NCBI GenBank assembly: GCA_034509735.1
Contig: JACGWO010000011.1
Coordinates: 16,219,573-16,283,572 of the forward strand
DNA length: 64,000 bases
Direction of reading: 5' to 3'
Origin: Sesamum alatum
Lineage: Eukaryota; Streptophyta; Magnoliopsida; Lamiales; Pedaliaceae
Shown here: positions 54,534 through 64,000 of the stretch, in pieces
Layout of the letters: the number at the start of each line of letters is the position of its first letter
Position numbering within the stretch: position 1 is the stretch's first letter
Notes under the pieces: model-generated
Seen by the model: the letters and a program-made list of their open reading frames with translations, nothing else
Told to the model about the DNA's origin: nothing
Databases searched by the model: none
Program-made: the position numbers and the translations under genes

Positions 54534-56527
54534 TGAAAGAAATCGGTGGATCGTCCCGGGAATTGTGCGAATGCGGAAGCGCGGTAAAAATAATCATACA
54601 AAAATAAAGCATGCTTTTAATTTAAAAGAACACGCTCAAGGGGTGTGCCCTTGAGGTCCCGGGCGTTCGGTGTATCTCATGATCATAAAGCATGTAAAGA
54701 AGTCATGAAGGCCATAGAGTTGAAAATTAAAGAGGGATGAAAAAATAAAACGAGACCTACCCGTTGTCGTTTTCGTCTTCAACGGCTACTCGCGTTGTTC
54801 CCCGTTTTGCACCGAGATCTCGTTCTTGAGACCCTCCAAATCGTGACACACGATCCACCCACGTATCTTGCACGTCGTGCTAGCAACGAACAAGTGTATA
54901 ATTTTTGGAGTGGACGAATCAATAACACATTATCAATTAACGGTATTGGTTCGTCTAAGTTCTAATGTTCCAAGAACATAAAGAACTAAAAAATATTTTC
55001 TTCTTGGAGAGAGAGGGAGGGGCGGACGAGAGGTATGGAGAGGGGAGAGTGTGTGTTGTGTGTATTTTCAAGAATCATCATCCTTCAATTGTTTGGAGGC
55101 TAGAGGTTTATATAGAGGAGGAGTTTAATCCTCTTTAAACTCCAACTCTAAGAACTCTAATTTGACTAGAATTTTGACCTAGTCAAAGTCCTAGTCAAAC
55201 TAGTGTTTGACCTAGTCAAACGAATCCTAGCCTTCCATCTCCCCTTTCCATCTCAGCCGTTGATTTTAATTTAATGGAATATTTAAATCCTATTAAATAT
55301 TCCAAAAGGCTAAAAGAATAAATATAATATAATAAATAAATATTATTTTTTATTCTAAGCCCATTAAATCAACCCTTTTAATAAATCCTATTTATTAATT
55401 TAATTTCCTTTATCAAATAGAAGGAATTAATTTCTCCAAGAAAATATAGGACCCGATTAAGTCTAATTTAATCATTCCTTTACTCCAATATTTAATTCCA
55501 AATTAAATACTAAGTGTGTGTGGATAGTGTGTGACTCTTTAGGTTCACCATTCAGCTAGACTTGGTCGGATTCCTATAATCCGCCCGTTACCATGGGTGG
55601 CCATCTAGCAACGGTCCATGACACTAGAGACTAGGTGAAATATTCGGGGATGAACATTTAGGCTCTAACAGTATACTTGTCCTTCTATCTTCGGTCTCAT
55701 CACTTAGGGTCTAGGGCACGGAAAATGCAGGTACCCATTTTGGACCTAAGTATCGGTCTATCCTTACTAAACGCCGCAAGGGAAACCTTTCCCTTCTGTT
55801 CAGTTACTGTGGCCACAGATTTCAGGGACAAGACACAGAGCATACATGAGACTCAACTGTCAATACCTTTTGATAGGAGATAGATCCTTTCTTGGAAACT
55901 ACTGTCACTTTGTACACCCGAGCTGCACTAGACATGGCTTATGACTACTCAAGAGTATTTTGGCAATCTCTCACCATATCTAAGATACAGACCTGATGCA
56001 CAGGTAAACTCAGCAGTTCCTCAAGTCAAAGGACTTGGCCTGTACTGTTGGAACCGGGAATACACGTCATACCTTGCTGACCATACTCAAGGTCCTCCGT
56101 AAGACGGTTCCCGCGAGTCACCTCAGTCAGCTGCTTCCTAGCATGCTGACCCACTAACACTGCTTAGACGACCTTCGTCACCCGTCGATGAAATACGACA
56201 GCAGATGCTTAGTGCAAGTCTCAAAGGGAATCCGGTACCCATTTTCGGGATTCCTTGACTTGGAGATTTTCGGACTGATTCGGCGAGACTGATTTCATGG
56301 ACCTACCTCCAAGCGTAGTCCCAGTCCCCGAAATCGTTTCTCAGTCCGTGGGTTTTGTTTGCATAGTGAACAGAAATGTAAATGCAGATAAGTGAACGTA
56401 AACAAAGTATTGCCATTTGAATTTTCACTTCTTTATTCATAAATGTTTTATCAAATACCAAAGAATTGTCTAGACATATGTTACATATTCCTGCCAAAAT
56501 TGGCTTACATGGTGACCTATTCTAACA
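54534..56527 (-). mobile_element. Solo copia LTR, minus orientation, 1,994 bp, inserted in integrase
   Basis: It runs from TGAAAGAAATCGG to CTATTCTAACA, the complement of TGTTAGAATAG. Flanks GTTTG (54529-54533) and GTTCG (56528-56532) form a 5-bp target duplication with one change. Removing the LTR and one flank reconnects the integrase words ...LLDTV and RSMMSF in the same frame, confirming the boundaries. It contains no pol sequence, and is collinear with 58725-60717 in inverse orientation. It therefore inserted after the host copia and later lost its interior. Confidence 0.92.
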
Positions 56528-58711
56528 GTTCGATCCATGATGAGTTTTACCAAATTGCCCTTGTCCTTTTGGGACTGCGGATTGGAAATGGCGGCCAAGT
56601 TGTTAAATTGGTGCCAACCAGTGTATTGACCCAAACGCCATATGAAATATGGCACGGCAAGCCTGCATCCTACAACTACTTGAAAGTGTGGGGTAGCCCC
56701 GCATACGTTAAGAGGTTAGTGAGAGATAAGCTAGAATCCAGGTCTAGCTTACGCAGGTTCGTTGGATACTCTAAAGAAACTGCAGGTTATTACTTTTATA
56801 ACCCCTTGAAACAAAAGGTATTTGTATCAAGGAACGCAGTATTCTTGGAACAAGACTTTCGAGAGGATATCCAACCTGATGAACTGATCCTTGAGGAATC
56901 AAGTGATGGAAACCAGTCATCAGAGATAGCCGCGGATTCCTCACTTAGAGGATTTAGGATAGATACCCGGAGGGCTGATCGACCTCGAGAAGTCCAGCAT
57001 GCTAGGCATGAGGGACAACCTCGGGAAGAGCCAGCCCCGGTACCTGAACCGCCAGCTCCAGTACAGTCAGCGCCCACAGTCACCACTGACGTTCCGGTTC
57101 TCCGTAGGTCAACTAGAGAGTCCAGACCTCCAGTGAGATATGGCTTTCTAAATACGACCGGCCTATTGGATAACGATCCTAAGACATACGGAGAAGCGAT
57201 GTCTGACATCGACTCCGGGAAATGACTTGAGGCCATGAAAACCGAAATGGACTCCATGAGCGAGAACCAAGTCTAGAGACTTGTAGACCCACCAAAAGAT
57301 GTTAAGCCAGTTGGCTGTAAGTGTGTCTATAAGCGCAAACTTGGCGTTGATGGAGAAGTCACAACTTTTAAGGCTAGGCTAGTAGCTAAAGGGTACACTC
57401 AACGACCCGGGATCGATTTTGAGGACACCTACTCACCGGTAGCCATGGCTAAATCCATTCGTTGAGGAAGAGATCTACATGGATCAACCGGAGGGTTTCA
57501 CGGTCACTAGAGAAGAACAGAAGGTCTGTCGTCTACAGAAGTCTATCTATGGCCTCAAACAAGCATCTCGAAGCTGGAACATTCGCTTTGGTAAAGTAAT
57601 ACGGGTTATGACTTCATCAAAAACGAATCCGACCCTTGTGCATACAAGAAGGTCAGTGGGAGCTCTATAGCGTTCCTAGTGCTTTATGTGGATGACATTC
57701 TACTCATAGGTAATGACGTTAGAATGTTGGGTGACACAAAAGCATGGTTATCAACCCAGTTTTCCATGAAGGATTTGGGTGAAGCCTCCTACATCCTAGG
57801 CATCCAGATTGTCAGGGACAGATCTAAAAGGATGTTAGGGCTCACCCAAAACTCGTATATGGAGAAAGTCCTGAAAAGATTTCGAATGGACAACTCCAAA
57901 CGAGGATTCCTTCCCATGAGGCATGGGATCAAGTTATCCAAGAAACATTGTCCGTAGACTGATGAGGAACTTGAAATGATGAAGGTCATCCCCTATGCTT
58001 CTGCCGTAGGTAGCATCCAATATGCGGTTCACTGCACCAGACCTGACATTGCTTACGCTTTGAGTGTAACAAGCAGATATCAGTCTTGTGCAGGAGAGGC
58101 ACATTGGAATGTTGTTAAGGGCATCCTTAAGTACCTGAGGAGGACTAAGGAAATGTTCCTAGTCTATGGCAATGGAGAACTGATTCTGGAAAGCTTTAGC
58201 GATGCTAGCTTCAGGAGGACTAAGGAAATGTTCCTAGTCTATGGCAATGGAGAACTGATGACGATGATGCCAAGTCTCAATCGGGTTATGCATTCAGGCT
58301 CAATGGAGGAGTAGTGGCTTGGAAAAGTTCCAAACAAGCAGCCACTGCTGATTCCACCACTGAGGCCGAATACATAGCAGCTTCAGAAGCTGCCAAGGAA
58401 GCGGTCTGGATGAGAAATTACATCCAAGAGTTGGGTGTGGTGCCTAGCATCGCCGAGCCCATTGTCATCTTTTGTGATAACAACGGTGCAATAGCGCAAG
58501 CAAAGGAACCGAGATCTCATCACCAGTCCAAACACATTCTTAGACGCTACCATCTTCTAAGAGAAATGATAGGAAGAGGTGATGATCGGATGGACCGAGT
58601 CAACTCAGCAGACAACACAGCAGATCCGCTGACAAAGCCTATGTTGCAGAGCGCTCATACGCAACATCTTGAGAAGATGGGGATTAGACATATGGGCGAT
58701 TGGCTTTAAGG
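56528..58711 (+). pseudogene. Copia integrase C-part, RT and RNase H
   Basis: After the LTR the integrase continues (SMMSFTKLPLSFW; TPYEIWHGKPASYNYLKVWG; RRFVGYSKETAGYYFYNP). The RT start is at about 57220-57460 with stops. A deletion then joins MAKSIR directly to EEEIYMDQPEGFTV, removing about 30 codons that include the metal-binding Asp motif of RT. YVDDILLIGND (57679) and RNase H (58314-58709: STTEAEYIAASEAAKEAV, EPIVIFCDNNGAIAQAKE, HMGDWL) follow. A 75-bp-period duplication at 58138-58258 disrupts the RT/RNase H junction. The copy is dead. Confidence 0.87.
58138..58258 (+). repeat. Tandem duplication inside copia pol, 75-bp period
   Basis: AGGAGGACTAAGGAAATGTT starts at 58138 and again at 58213. 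About 46 bp are identical and the predicted peptide RRTKEMFLVYGNGEL appears twice. In the related minus element at about 60960-61040 the segment occurs once. Confidence 0.88.
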
Positions 58712-58724
58712 TCAAGTGGGAGAT

Positions 58725-60717
58725 TGTTAGAATAGGTGACTATGTAGCTAATCTTGGCAGGCAAAATGTAACCTATGTCTACACTATTTCAAGGATTTGA
58801 TAAATTATTAATGAATAAAAGTGATATTCATTTGGCATTACTTTGTTTGTGATCACTTTATCTTCTTTATATATCTGTTCACTACGCGAACAAAGCCCAC
58901 GGACTGAAAACGTATTTCGGGGACTGGGACTACGCTTGGAGGTAGGTCCATGAAATCAGTCCTGCCGAATCAGTCCGGAAATCTCCAAGTCAAGGAATCC
59001 CAAAAATGGGTACCGAGATTCCCCTTGAGACTTGCACTAAGCATCTGCTGTCGTATTTCATCAACGGGTGACGAAGGTCGTCTAAGCAGTGTTAATGGGT
59101 TAGCCTGCTGGGGAGCAGCTGACTGAGGTGACTCGGGGGAACCGTCTTACGGAGGACCTTGAGTAGGGTCAGCTAGGTATGACGTGCGTTCCCGATTCTA
59201 ACAGTACTGTACAAGTCCTTTGACTTGAGGAACTGCTGAGTTTACTTGTATATCAGGGCTGTATCTTAGATATGGTGAGAGATTGCCAAGAAGCACTTGA
59301 GTAGTCATAAGCCATGTCTAGTGCAGCTCCGGTGTACAGAGTGACAGTAGTTTCCAAGAAAGGATCTGTCTCCTGTCAAAAGGCATTGACAGTTTAGTCT
59401 CACAAATGCTCTGTGTCTTGTCCCTAAAATCTGTGGCCACAGTAACTGAACAGAAGGGGAGGTTTCCCTTGCGACGTTTAGTAAGGACAGACCGACACTT
59501 AGGTCCAAAGTGGGTACCTGCATTTTTCGTGCCCTAGACCCTAAGTGGTGAGACCGTAGACGGAAGGACAAGTGTACTGTTAGAGCCTAAATGTTCATCC
59601 CCGTTATTTCACCTAGTCTCTAGTGCTATGGATCGTTGCTAGATGGCCACCCATGGTAACGGGCGAATTCTAGGAATCCGACTAAGTCTAGCTGAAAGGT
59701 GAACCTAAAGAGTCACACACAATCCGCACACATTAAGTATTTAATTTAGAATTAAATATTTGGAGAAATGGAATGATTAAATTGGATTTAATCGGGTCCT
59801 TAATTTTATTGGAAAGAATTAATTCCTTTAATTAGATAAAAGGAATTTATCTAATAAATTAGATTTATTAGAAAATTAATTTAATGGGCTTAGAATAAAT
59901 ATTTATATTTATTATATTTATTTATTTCCCTTGGAATATTTAAATAGGTTTTAAATATTCCATTAAATTAAATTAATGGTTGAGATTATAAGGAGAGATG
60001 GATGGCTAGGATTAATTTGACTAGGTCAAATTACTACTTTGACTAGGACTTTGACTAGGTCAAAATCCTCGTCAAATTAGTCTTCTAGAGTTGGAGTTTG
60101 AAGAGGATTAAACCCATCCTCTATATTAGTCCTAGCCCCTCACCATAAGAGAGATGATGAAACTCCAACACACACACACAACACACACTGTCGTCTCCCT
60201 CTCCTCTCATCCGCCACTCTCTCCTCTCACTCTCCAAGATTATTCCTTGTTCTTTTGTGTTAACAATTGAACGAAAGGATGATTAATCCCGTTAAGTAAT
60301 AACGTGTGATTGATTCGTCCTCTCCAAAGAAAATACACTTGTTCGTTCGCTAGCACGACATACGAGATACGTGGGCGGATTGTGTGTCACGATTTAGAGG
60401 ATCTCACATACGAGATTTTGGTGCAAATCGGGGAACAACGTGAGTACCGGTTAGAAGACAAAAACGTCGAATTGGTAGGTCTCCTTTTTACGTTTTTCGT
60501 CTCATTTTTCTTTTCAAATCCTATGGCCTCCATGATTTCATGTATGTTTTTAATTCATGAGATACACCGAACACCCGGGAACTTCAAGGGCACACCCCTT
60601 GAACGTGTTTTTATTTTACGTATAAAGCATGTTTAAATTCTGTAATTTAAATTTATACATCGCTTCCGCATTCGCGCTATTTCCTGGGACGGTCCACACG
60701 CCTATCCTAGGCTTTCA
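58725..60717 (+). mobile_element. 3' LTR of the plus copia element, 1,993 bp
   Basis: The RNase H stop at 58707-58709 is followed by the polypurine tract AAGTGGGAGAT and then TGTTAGAATAGGTGAC. The right end in CTTTCA at 60717 matches the solo LTR end and gives a length within 8 bp of the two other copies. It contains CTAGATGGCCACCCATGG, a TATA-like CTATATTAG at about 60121, CA repeats at about 60171-60187, and CTCTCC-rich leader sequence. It abuts a minus-strand copia RNase H, which it truncates. Confidence 0.85.
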
Positions 60718-62090
60718 CTATCGCCCCGTTGTCATCATAGAAAGTAACTACAGGCTTAGCAATGCTAGGCACTACACCCAAACCTTGGATGTAGCTCATC
60801 AACCAAACCGTCTCCTTAGCAACTTCCAAAGCCGCTATGTATTCAGACTCTATGATGGAGTCCGCCGTGGTAACCTGCTTGGAACTCTTCCATGAAACAA
60901 CGCCAGCATTTAGTCCGAAATACAAAACCAGACTGAGACTTTTTATCATCGTCATCCGACTGAAAGCTAGCGTCACTATAGCCTTCTAGTATCAAGTCTC
61001 CACCACCGTAGATCAAGAACATGTTTTTAGTTCTTTTCAAGTACTTTAGGATAGTCTTTACCGCACACCAATGTGCCTCCAGGCACACGATTGATATGGA
61101 CTAGTCACACTCAAAGCGAAAGCCACATCAGGTCTAGTGCACTGGACAACGTACTGAATGCTGCCTACGGATGAAGCATAGGGGATGTCCAACATCCGTT
61201 TAAGCTGCTCATCAACCTTAGGAGACTGCTTCTTGGATAACTTAATTCCATACCTCATAGGAAGGAATCCTCATTTTGAGTTCTCCATCTTGAATCTCTT
61301 TAAGACTTTCTCAATTTACAAGGACTGGGCTATTTCCAACACCCTTCTAGATCTATCCCTGTAGATCTTGATGCCAAGGATGTAGGATGCCTCTCCTATA
61401 TCCTTCATGGAAAATTGTGTTGACAACCAAGCTTTAGAGGTTCCTAACATCTTAGCATCATTCCCAATGAGCAAGATGTCATCCACGTAAAGCACCCGAA
61501 ATGCAACCGAGCTCCCACTGATCTTCTTGTATACACAAGGATCGGACTCGTTCTTGATGAAATCATATCCCCGTATGACTTCATCAAAATGTATGTTCTA
61601 GCTTTGGGAAGCTTGTTGAGGCCATAGATGGACCTTTGGAGACGGCAGACCTTCTGCTCTTCTACAACAGATGTGAAACCTTCCGGTTGATCCATATAGA
61701 TCTCTTCCTCTATGAAACCGTTGAGGAAGGCGGTTTTCACGTCCATCTGCCATATTTCATATTCATACTATGCTGCTATGGCAAGTAGTATCCAAATAGA
61801 CTTATCCATTGCTACGGGCGAGTAGGTTTTCTCAAAACCGACTCCGGGTCACTGACTGTAATCCTTCGCCACAAGCCTGACTTTGAAGGTTGTAACCTCC
61901 CCGTCAGCTCTAAGATTATATTTGTAGAGCCATTTACACCTTACGGGTTTCACCCCTTTGGGTGGGTCTACTAGGGTCCAAACCTGGTTTGCACCCATAG
62001 AGTCCATCTCGGATTTCATGGCCTCAAGCCACTTATCCGAATTGATGTCCGACATCGCTTCTCCGTACGTCTTTGGATCGTTATCCAACT
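60718..62090 (-). pseudogene. Second copia element (minus): RNase H and RT
   Basis: On the minus strand, RT runs from about 62088 (DNDPKTYGEAMSDIN, VWTLVDPPKGVKPVRCKWLY). Next is 61746 (MDVKTAFLNGFIEEEIYMDQ, the metal-binding Asp motif intact here), then the YVDD region near 61490 in another frame. 61258-61058 follows (MRYGIKLSKKQSPKVDEQ, YASSVGSIQYVVQCTRPDVA). RNase H (60707-61088: VVSWKSSKQVTTADS, SEYIAALEVAKETVWL, DDNGAIVKA) then stops abruptly at about 60718 at the LTR of the other element, losing its last ~50 codons. Many frameshifts are present. It is closely related to the plus element at 53765-58711. Confidence 0.85.
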
Positions 62091-63380
62091 AACCGGTCCA
62101 GCCCAGAATCCATACCTATCAGGAGGTTGGGATACTCTAGCCGACCTGCGAAGGATTGGAACATTATCAGTGGGAACTACCGGCTCAAATGTCACTGCCG
62201 CCTCAGGGGTACCTCACTTGATTTCTCAAGGAGCACCTCATCGCGTCGACTATCTAATGGAAAACCCCTTTTCAAGAACACTGCTTTTCGTGAGACAAAA
62301 ACCTTTTACTCGGAGGGATCATAGAAATAATACCCCGCAGTTTCTTTCGGATACCCGATGAACCTGCATAAACTAGACCTCGAGTCCAGTTTATCTCCCA
62401 CTAATCTCTTGACGTATGCGGGGTAACCCCACACTTTCAAGTATTTGTAGGAGGCAGGCTTGCCATGCCATATCTCATATAGCGTCTAGGATATCTTCTA
62501 AGATGGTGCCAATTTCAAAACGTTGGCCGCTGTCTCAAGAGCATATCCCTAGAAGGATAGGGGGAGTTCGGTAAAACTCATCATACATCGGACCATGTCC
62601 AATAAGGTCCGATTCCTTCTTTCCAACACAACATTCAACTGTGGTGTTCCAGGAAGGGTCCACCGAGAGAGAATCTCATTCTCTTTTAGATAATCAATAA
62701 ATTCACCACTCAAATACTCTCCTCCTCGGTCCGACCGAAGGAATTTGATCTTTCGACCGGTTTGGTTCTCTACTTCAAGTCTGTATTCCTTAAACCTTCT
62801 AAAAGCTTCAGACTTGTACCTGATTAGGTAAATATAACCATACCGTGAGTGATCATCGGTAAAGGTTATGAAATACGAGTACCCACCTCTAACCTGAGTA
62901 TTTAGTGGGCAACAGACGTCCGTATGGATCAAATCCAACAAACCGTTGGCTAGCGTGCTTTGTCCAACAAAGGGTTTCTTGGTCATCTTTCCCTTCAGAC
63001 AGGATTCGCAAGTCAGTAGGTTGTCCAAATCGTCTATTTCTAGACTCTTTGAGTCGACAAACCTTCTTATCATATCTTTAGAAATATGACCTAACCTTGC
63101 ATGCCAAATCTGTGTGCATTATCTTGATTATCATGTATCCATTTGTGTTCCGCAGTCATAATCCAATTAGACTGTTGAAGTATGTACAGACCGTTCACCA
63201 ATGTACCAAGCAAATGAGAAACGTCATAATTTATAATATAAAAACCATTTTTATTGATGGTGAAAGAATATCGCTCCTTATCAAGGATCGGGATTGATAC
63301 AATATTCTTAATCATGCTATGTACATAGAAACAGTCGTTCAGTAGAATCCTAACATGACTACTAATGGCTAACTCCATTG
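62091..63380 (-). pseudogene. Second copia element (minus): integrase and GAG-pre-integrase
   Basis: The largest open part, 62549-63073, reads RRFVDSKSLEIDDLDNLLTC, ESCLKGKMTKKPFVGQST, LDLIHTDVCCPLN, YSYFITFTDDHSRYGYIYL, FLRSDRGGEYLSGEFIDYLK, TPQLNVVLERRNRTLLDMV. The HHCC zinc part and D..D..E spacing can be followed. 63091-63378 gives the GAG-pre-integrase head (DCFYVHSMIKNIVSIPILDK, LLGTLVNGLYILQQSNW). Between 62090 and 62548 the integrase C-terminus is shattered by frameshifts. The frame shows several changes at otherwise conserved positions. Confidence 0.83.
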
Positions 63381-64000
63381 ATCATACGGCTTCCGCAGCA
63401 ACGACCTTGCCATCGCCTAGCCTCAAGATCATCTCATCATTGGTTAGCCTTCTGCTTCTTTGCAATGTCTGCAAATCATTGCAGATGTGAGCACCACACC
63501 CGGTATGCAATACCCATGAAGCAGAATTAGTTATCATGTTTACTTGAACCATAAACATACCAGGGTTGGAAAGGAGTTGTGGGCCCTCCCTCTTCCAATG
63601 CCCCTTTCCTTGGCAATGCATGCAAACATCATTTGCCTTGGACCGCTGAGAACCACGGGCCTTCCCTTTCCCTTTGCCCATCCCCACCGGGGCAACAGGG
63701 GCGCCTGGAGCGTGAGCAGGGGCCACAACCGTCTTCCCTTTTCCCTTCTTCCTTTTCCAGCGTCCGACCCTCTTACCATTCACCTTGGAGGTCGAAGCCT
63801 CTCCTGTCAATATCGCTGGCGCCGACTTGTGGGTCGTCGCCTCGTATTAGACCAGCATGTTGATCAACTCATGAATAGACTTCTCAAGTCCATTCATGTT
63901 GTAGTTTACAACAAACGGGTCATAGGACGGAGGAAGCGACTGGAGGATCACGTCAATGTACGTATCATTGTTAAGCCCAACTTTAAGGTCCTAGAGCTTC
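63381..64000 (-). pseudogene. Second copia element (minus): gag C-terminus, zinc knuckle and protease, cut by window end
   Basis: On the minus strand, 63841-64000 carries gag (NNDTYIDVILQSLPPSYDPF, VVNYNMNGLEKSIHELINML). 63382-63810 then gives a lysine/glycine-rich stretch (GRWKRKKGKGKTVVAPA), a zinc knuckle CMHCQGKGHWKREG (last Cys replaced by Gly) and the protease active-site region WVLHTGCGAHICND. There HTG stands where DTG is needed (codon CAT for GAT). So both the RNA-binding and protease functions carry inactivating changes. The 5' end continues beyond the window. Confidence 0.83.

Noticed and set aside
55677..55883. ORFs inside the 2-kb copia LTRs (also 59305-59571, 12133-12411 and 17..256).
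   Set aside because: They recur because the LTR sequence recurs. They lack codon structure and family similarity and are broken differently in each copy.
58725..63810. The LTR at 58725 as the 3' LTR of the minus copia element to its right.
   Set aside because: Its orientation is plus, and it directly follows the plus element's RNase H stop and polypurine tract; the minus element is instead truncated by it.

Overview
This window is nuclear DNA of a flowering plant, probably a eudicot. The reasons are GT-AG introns in a nuclear-type gene, very AT-rich spacers, and the mixture of Ty1/copia, Ty3/gypsy (Tat-lineage-like), CACTA, Helitron, hAT-like and PIF/Harbinger-like elements. Only two intact host genes are visible. 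One is a seven-exon SpoU/TrmL-type tRNA 2'-O-methyltransferase gene (2789-5769, +). The other is an intronless secreted leucine-rich-repeat gene of the DRT100 type (35805-36911, +). Everything else recognisable is mobile-element sequence or AT-rich spacer.

Layout. 1-2503: end of a copia LTR, then a gypsy 3' end with its LTR 285 bp upstream of the methyltransferase start codon. 2789-5769: methyltransferase gene, with a 22-G run in intron 2. 6817-9614: an hAT-like MITE, then a 2.5-copy tandem array of about 665 bp units. Two units carry a short Helitron and the third shows the empty site; the array ends in a foldback element. 10668-17715: a minus-strand copia element with two 2.4 kb LTRs and a gutted interior. 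17716-19290: an unidentified ORF and a gypsy LTR. 19290-23780: a decayed minus-strand CACTA transposon. 24204-24939: a MITE. 26097-32762: a minus-strand copia element split by a 2.0 kb solo LTR. 34070-35573: a foldback element and a 951 bp PIF/Harbinger-like MITE ending 231 bp upstream of the DRT100-like start. 37623-41467: small elements (foldback MITE, solo LTR, CACTA-type MITE, second PIF-like MITE). 41721-47310: a complete gag-only LTR element with a 49-bp minisatellite and an antisense coding region. 49060-50345: AT-rich repeats in inverted arrangement. 50359-53067: 5' end of a gypsy element, cut off by a copia LTR fragment. 53765-64000: two related copia elements tail to tail, one invaded by another solo LTR.

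The host genes have no evident functional link. The coherent story is repeated nested insertion. Four LTR boundary sets can be fixed from TG..CA ends, from three near-identical LTR lengths (1,993-2,001 bp) and from interrupted reading frames. Both host genes have a mobile element inside the first 300 bp upstream of the start codon. I did not find a novel prokaryote-type system. The least ordinary items are the Helitron empty site inside a tandem array, the gag-only element with an antisense PF04195-like region, and the large AT-rich inverted repeat. All domain assignments are by eye.
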